From DATLGB01 sp964242305 (GTDB lineage: Bacteria; Actinomycetota; Thermoleophilia; Solirubrobacterales; Solirubrobacteraceae): a stretch of 64,000 nt of DNA. A program made the translations under genes and the position numbers. Below the pieces are notes generated by a model. It saw only the letters and a program-made list of their open reading frames with translations, ran no database searches and was not told the origin of the DNA. Positions 62,236 through 64,000 of this stretch are shown here, in pieces; position 1 is the stretch's first letter, and each line of letters starts with the position of its first letter. The DNA is taken from NCBI GenBank assembly GCA_964242305.1, contig CAXTBB010000025.1, positions 1 through 64,000 of the forward strand, read 5' to 3'.

Positions 62236-63165
62236 GTGCGAGCCCGCCTCACGATCCGGGTGGCGGCCGGGATCGTGCTTGCCGCCGGTGTCTCGGCACC
62301 GCTGCTGCGCAAGCGCCTCAAGCTGCCGCCCGCGGCGGTGCTGACGTCGGCCGCGTCCGCGCCCGTGGCCTTGTGCGTCCTGTTCCCGCGCTCGCGCGCG
62401 CGGGACGCCGCCACCGTGACCCTGCAGATGTGGGCGTACCTGGCGGGCTACGAGATGCCCAACGACGACCCGGAGGCGCTGCGCGCGCGCGTGCGGGTCG
62501 CCTACCCCAACCGCATCGACCGCGCCATCGGGCTCGGCACCACGCCGACCATCCGCCTCCAGCACGCCTTCTCGACCCCGGGCCGCTTCCGCACCTTCGA
62601 GAAGGTCCTGGTCTGGTCGCACTGGGTGTGGTTCATGGTCCCGCACGGGAGCGTCGCCTACCTGCTGCTGCGCCACCCCGAGCGCTTCGAGCGCAGCGCC
62701 GTGCGCATGTACGCCACCTTCGACCTCGGGCTGATCGCCTACTGGCACCTCCCGACCGCGCCGCCCTGGTTCGCGGCCCAGCAGGACGGGATCGCGGAAG
62801 GTCACACCCCCGAGCTGCGGCGGATGATGGTCGAGTACGGGGAGGAGTTCTGGCAGAGCGGCTGGGCCCCCCTGTACGACTTCCTGGCCGGCAACCCGCT
62901 GGCCGCCATGCCCTCCCTGCACTTCGCCACCTCCGTGATGGCCGCCCGCCTGCTCGGCGAGGCCAATCCGGTCGCCGGAGCGCTCGGCTGGGCCTACGCG
63001 AGCACGCTCGGGGTCGCGCTGGTGTACCTGGGGGAGCACTACGTGGTCGACCTGGCCGCCGGCTTCGCGCTCACAGAGGCGGTCCACCGGACCGCCCCGC
63101 GGCTGGACCCCGTCGCCGGGGCCCTCTCCCGCGTGGTGCAGGCGCTGGAGCGGCGCGCCCAATGA
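62236..63165 (+). CDS. PAP2 superfamily phosphatase/inositolphosphotransferase-like membrane protein
   Basis: A 309-residue membrane protein with PAP2-type residues near AAMPSLHFATSVMAARLL and YLGEHYVVDLAAGFAL (conserved Ser-His and Arg/His-like blocks) and six hydrophobic segments. Resembles the actinobacterial family related to AUR1/inositolphosphotransferases. Probable phosphatidate or polyprenyl-phosphate substrate. It overlaps the next gene by 4 bp. Confidence 0.75.
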   Translation: MRARLTIRVAAGIVLAAGVSAPLLRKRLKLPPAAVLTSAASAPVALCVLFPRSRARDAATVTLQMWAYLAGYEMPNDDPEALRARVRVAYPNRIDRAIGLGTTPTIRLQHAFSTPGRFRTFEKVLVWSHWVWFMVPHGSVAYLLLRHPERFERSAVRMYATFDLGLIAYWHLPTAPPWFAAQQDGIAEGHTPELRRMMVEYGEEFWQSGWAPLYDFLAGNPLAAMPSLHFATSVMAARLLGEANPVAGALGWAYASTLGVALVYLGEHYVVDLAAGFALTEAVHRTAPRLDPVAGALSRVVQALERRAQ

Positions 63166-64000
63166 TCGAGGAACAGGCACCGACCTTCGAGGTCACGCGG
63201 CGCAAGCTCGTCGTCCTCGGCGTCTTCGCCCTCCTCGCCATCGTCGCCCTCTACCTGCTGCTGCCCCATCTGGCCGGCCTGGAGGACACCTGGGACCGGA
63301 TCAAGCAGGGCGACCCCGCCTGGCTGGTCGTGGCCGGGTTCTGCACGGTCGGGATGTTCGCCGGCTACGTCCTGCAGTTCCACGCCACCTACGAGTCCCG
63401 CCTGCGCCCGCGCGAGAGCCTGCAGATCTGCATGGCCGCGCTGGCGGCGTCGCGGATCTTCTCCGCGGGCGGCGCCGGCGGCCTCGTCCTGCAGTCGTGG
63501 GCGCTGCGCCGCGCCGGCCTCGACGCGCGCGACGTCGCCGACCGCACCGTCGGCTTCATCGTCCTCCAGTACCTGATCTACACGCTGGCGCTGGCCGTCG
63601 CCGGCTTCGCCCTGGCCGGCGAGGCGCCGTTCGCGATGACCGTCGTCCCCGCGTCCGTCGCGGTGGCGGTGACGGTGGTGGGCCTGTCGCTGGGCTTCGT
63701 CCCGCCCGACCTCCAGCGTCGCCTGGGCAGCCGGCTCGCGCACCTCCCCGCCGCGGCGTCGGCCGGCATCCGCCTCGCCCTCGGCCGCCTGCGCTCCCCC
63801 GACGGCGCGGTGGCGGGCGCTCTGGCCTACTGGGCGTTCCAGATCGGCGTGCTGCTGGCCGCCTTCGAGGCGTTCGGCGACGCCCCGCCCGCGACCGTGC
63901 TGATCGTCGGCTTCTTCGTCGGCATGGTCGGCAACCTGCTGCCGCTGCCGGGCGGGATCGGCGGGGTCGACGGGGGCATGATCGGGGCCTTCGTCGCCCT
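63162..64000 (+). CDS. Lysylphosphatidylglycerol synthase TM/UPF0104 family protein, 3' truncated by window end
   Basis: At least 279 residues, open at the window end. N-terminal helix FALLAIVALYLLLPHL, multiple hydrophobic segments, and the conserved GNLLPLPGGIGGVDGG motif near the end of the visible part. The family includes lipid flippases (LPG synthase N-terminal domain, AglD). Co-transcribed with the PAP2-like gene, a frequent pairing in lipid or cell-envelope glycan pathways. Confidence 0.8.
   Translation, partial: MIEEQAPTFEVTRRKLVVLGVFALLAIVALYLLLPHLAGLEDTWDRIKQGDPAWLVVAGFCTVGMFAGYVLQFHATYESRLRPRESLQICMAALAASRIFSAGGAGGLVLQSWALRRAGLDARDVADRTVGFIVLQYLIYTLALAVAGFALAGEAPFAMTVVPASVAVAVTVVGLSLGFVPPDLQRRLGSRLAHLPAAASAGIRLALGRLRSPDGAVAGALAYWAFQIGVLLAAFEAFGDAPPATVLIVGFFVGMVGNLLPLPGGIGGVDGGMIGAFVA

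Overview
The window is very GC-rich, densely packed chromosomal DNA with short or absent intergenic spaces, many GTG starts and many 1-17 bp gene overlaps. The gene content (CysO-type sulfur carrier with CysM and Mec, GuaB3, a Flp-like pilin, aa3-type oxidases, actinobacterial glmM/glmS/rplM/rpsI arrangement) points to a high-GC Actinomycetota, most likely the class Thermoleophilia (Solirubrobacterales-like). That placement is inference from content, not from a marker search. A run of ten Ns near 15.7 kb shows this is a scaffolded draft assembly. No rRNA, tRNA, CRISPR, prophage or transposase gene was seen.

Layout. 0-4 kb: a thiocarboxylate-based cysteine pathway (MoeB/MoeZ-like activator, CysO carrier, CysM synthase, Mec JAMM protease), interrupted by a YihY gene, TatA and a broken acetyltransferase. 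4-11.5 kb (minus strand): DUF1802-DUF1152-MA-peptidase-like genes, then a catabolic set (HyuA, HyuB, alpha/beta hydrolase, hydroxyisobutyrate-dehydrogenase-like enzyme). 11.5-17 kb: a small zinc-finger-like protein, divergent nadB and a histone-deacetylase-like gene, two zinc-ribbon proteins (one with a collagen-like and SPOR region), a glycosyltransferase and a pilin-like peptide. 17-27 kb: murI-rph-rdgB, a roadblock-like protein, HU, pyrF, LysM-DacA-like-PfkB, guaB3-guaA. 27-30 kb: a lipase gene destroyed by a palindromic element, and an M23 peptidase under a cyclic-di-AMP riboswitch. 30-36 kb: a PAS-GGDEF-EAL protein paired with an ammonium transporter, then rplM-rpsI-glmM. 36-48 kb: a secreted beta-helix protein, the tightly overlapping glmS-acpS-nnrD-CBS-alr-cca run, an M28 peptidase, HIT and enoyl-CoA hydratase genes, and a cold-shock gene. 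48-52.5 kb: a GAF-GAF-GGDQF protein, lipoprotein, zinc ribbon, glycosyltransferase and a cytochrome c-cupredoxin fusion. 52.5-62 kb: two complete but different aa3 oxidase clusters with heme O synthase. 62-64 kb: a PAP2 phosphatase-like and a flippase-like membrane protein cut by the window end.

Functional links: murI, alr, glmS, glmM, the DacA-like peptidase, LysM and the M23 hydrolase all serve peptidoglycan; CysO/CysM/Mec serve sulfur assimilation; guaB3/guaA/rdgB/pyrF serve nucleotides; the cyt c-cupredoxin lipoprotein sits next to the oxidases it may feed.

Most notable non-gene signals: (1) a ~107-bp long-hairpin element in two full copies and one partial copy, with outer arms that differ between copies but stay self-complementary, tied to two broken genes; (2) near-perfect 61-62 bp palindromes at convergent junctions that supply the stop codons of both neighbours, with related palindromes inserted in-frame inside coding sequences; (3) a second structured intergenic repeat in two copies; (4) a c-di-AMP riboswitch; (5) a recurring TAnnnT -10 box 6-10 nt before start codons, indicating widespread leaderless transcription; (6) strongly implied CTG start codons at glmM and a DUF1152 gene.
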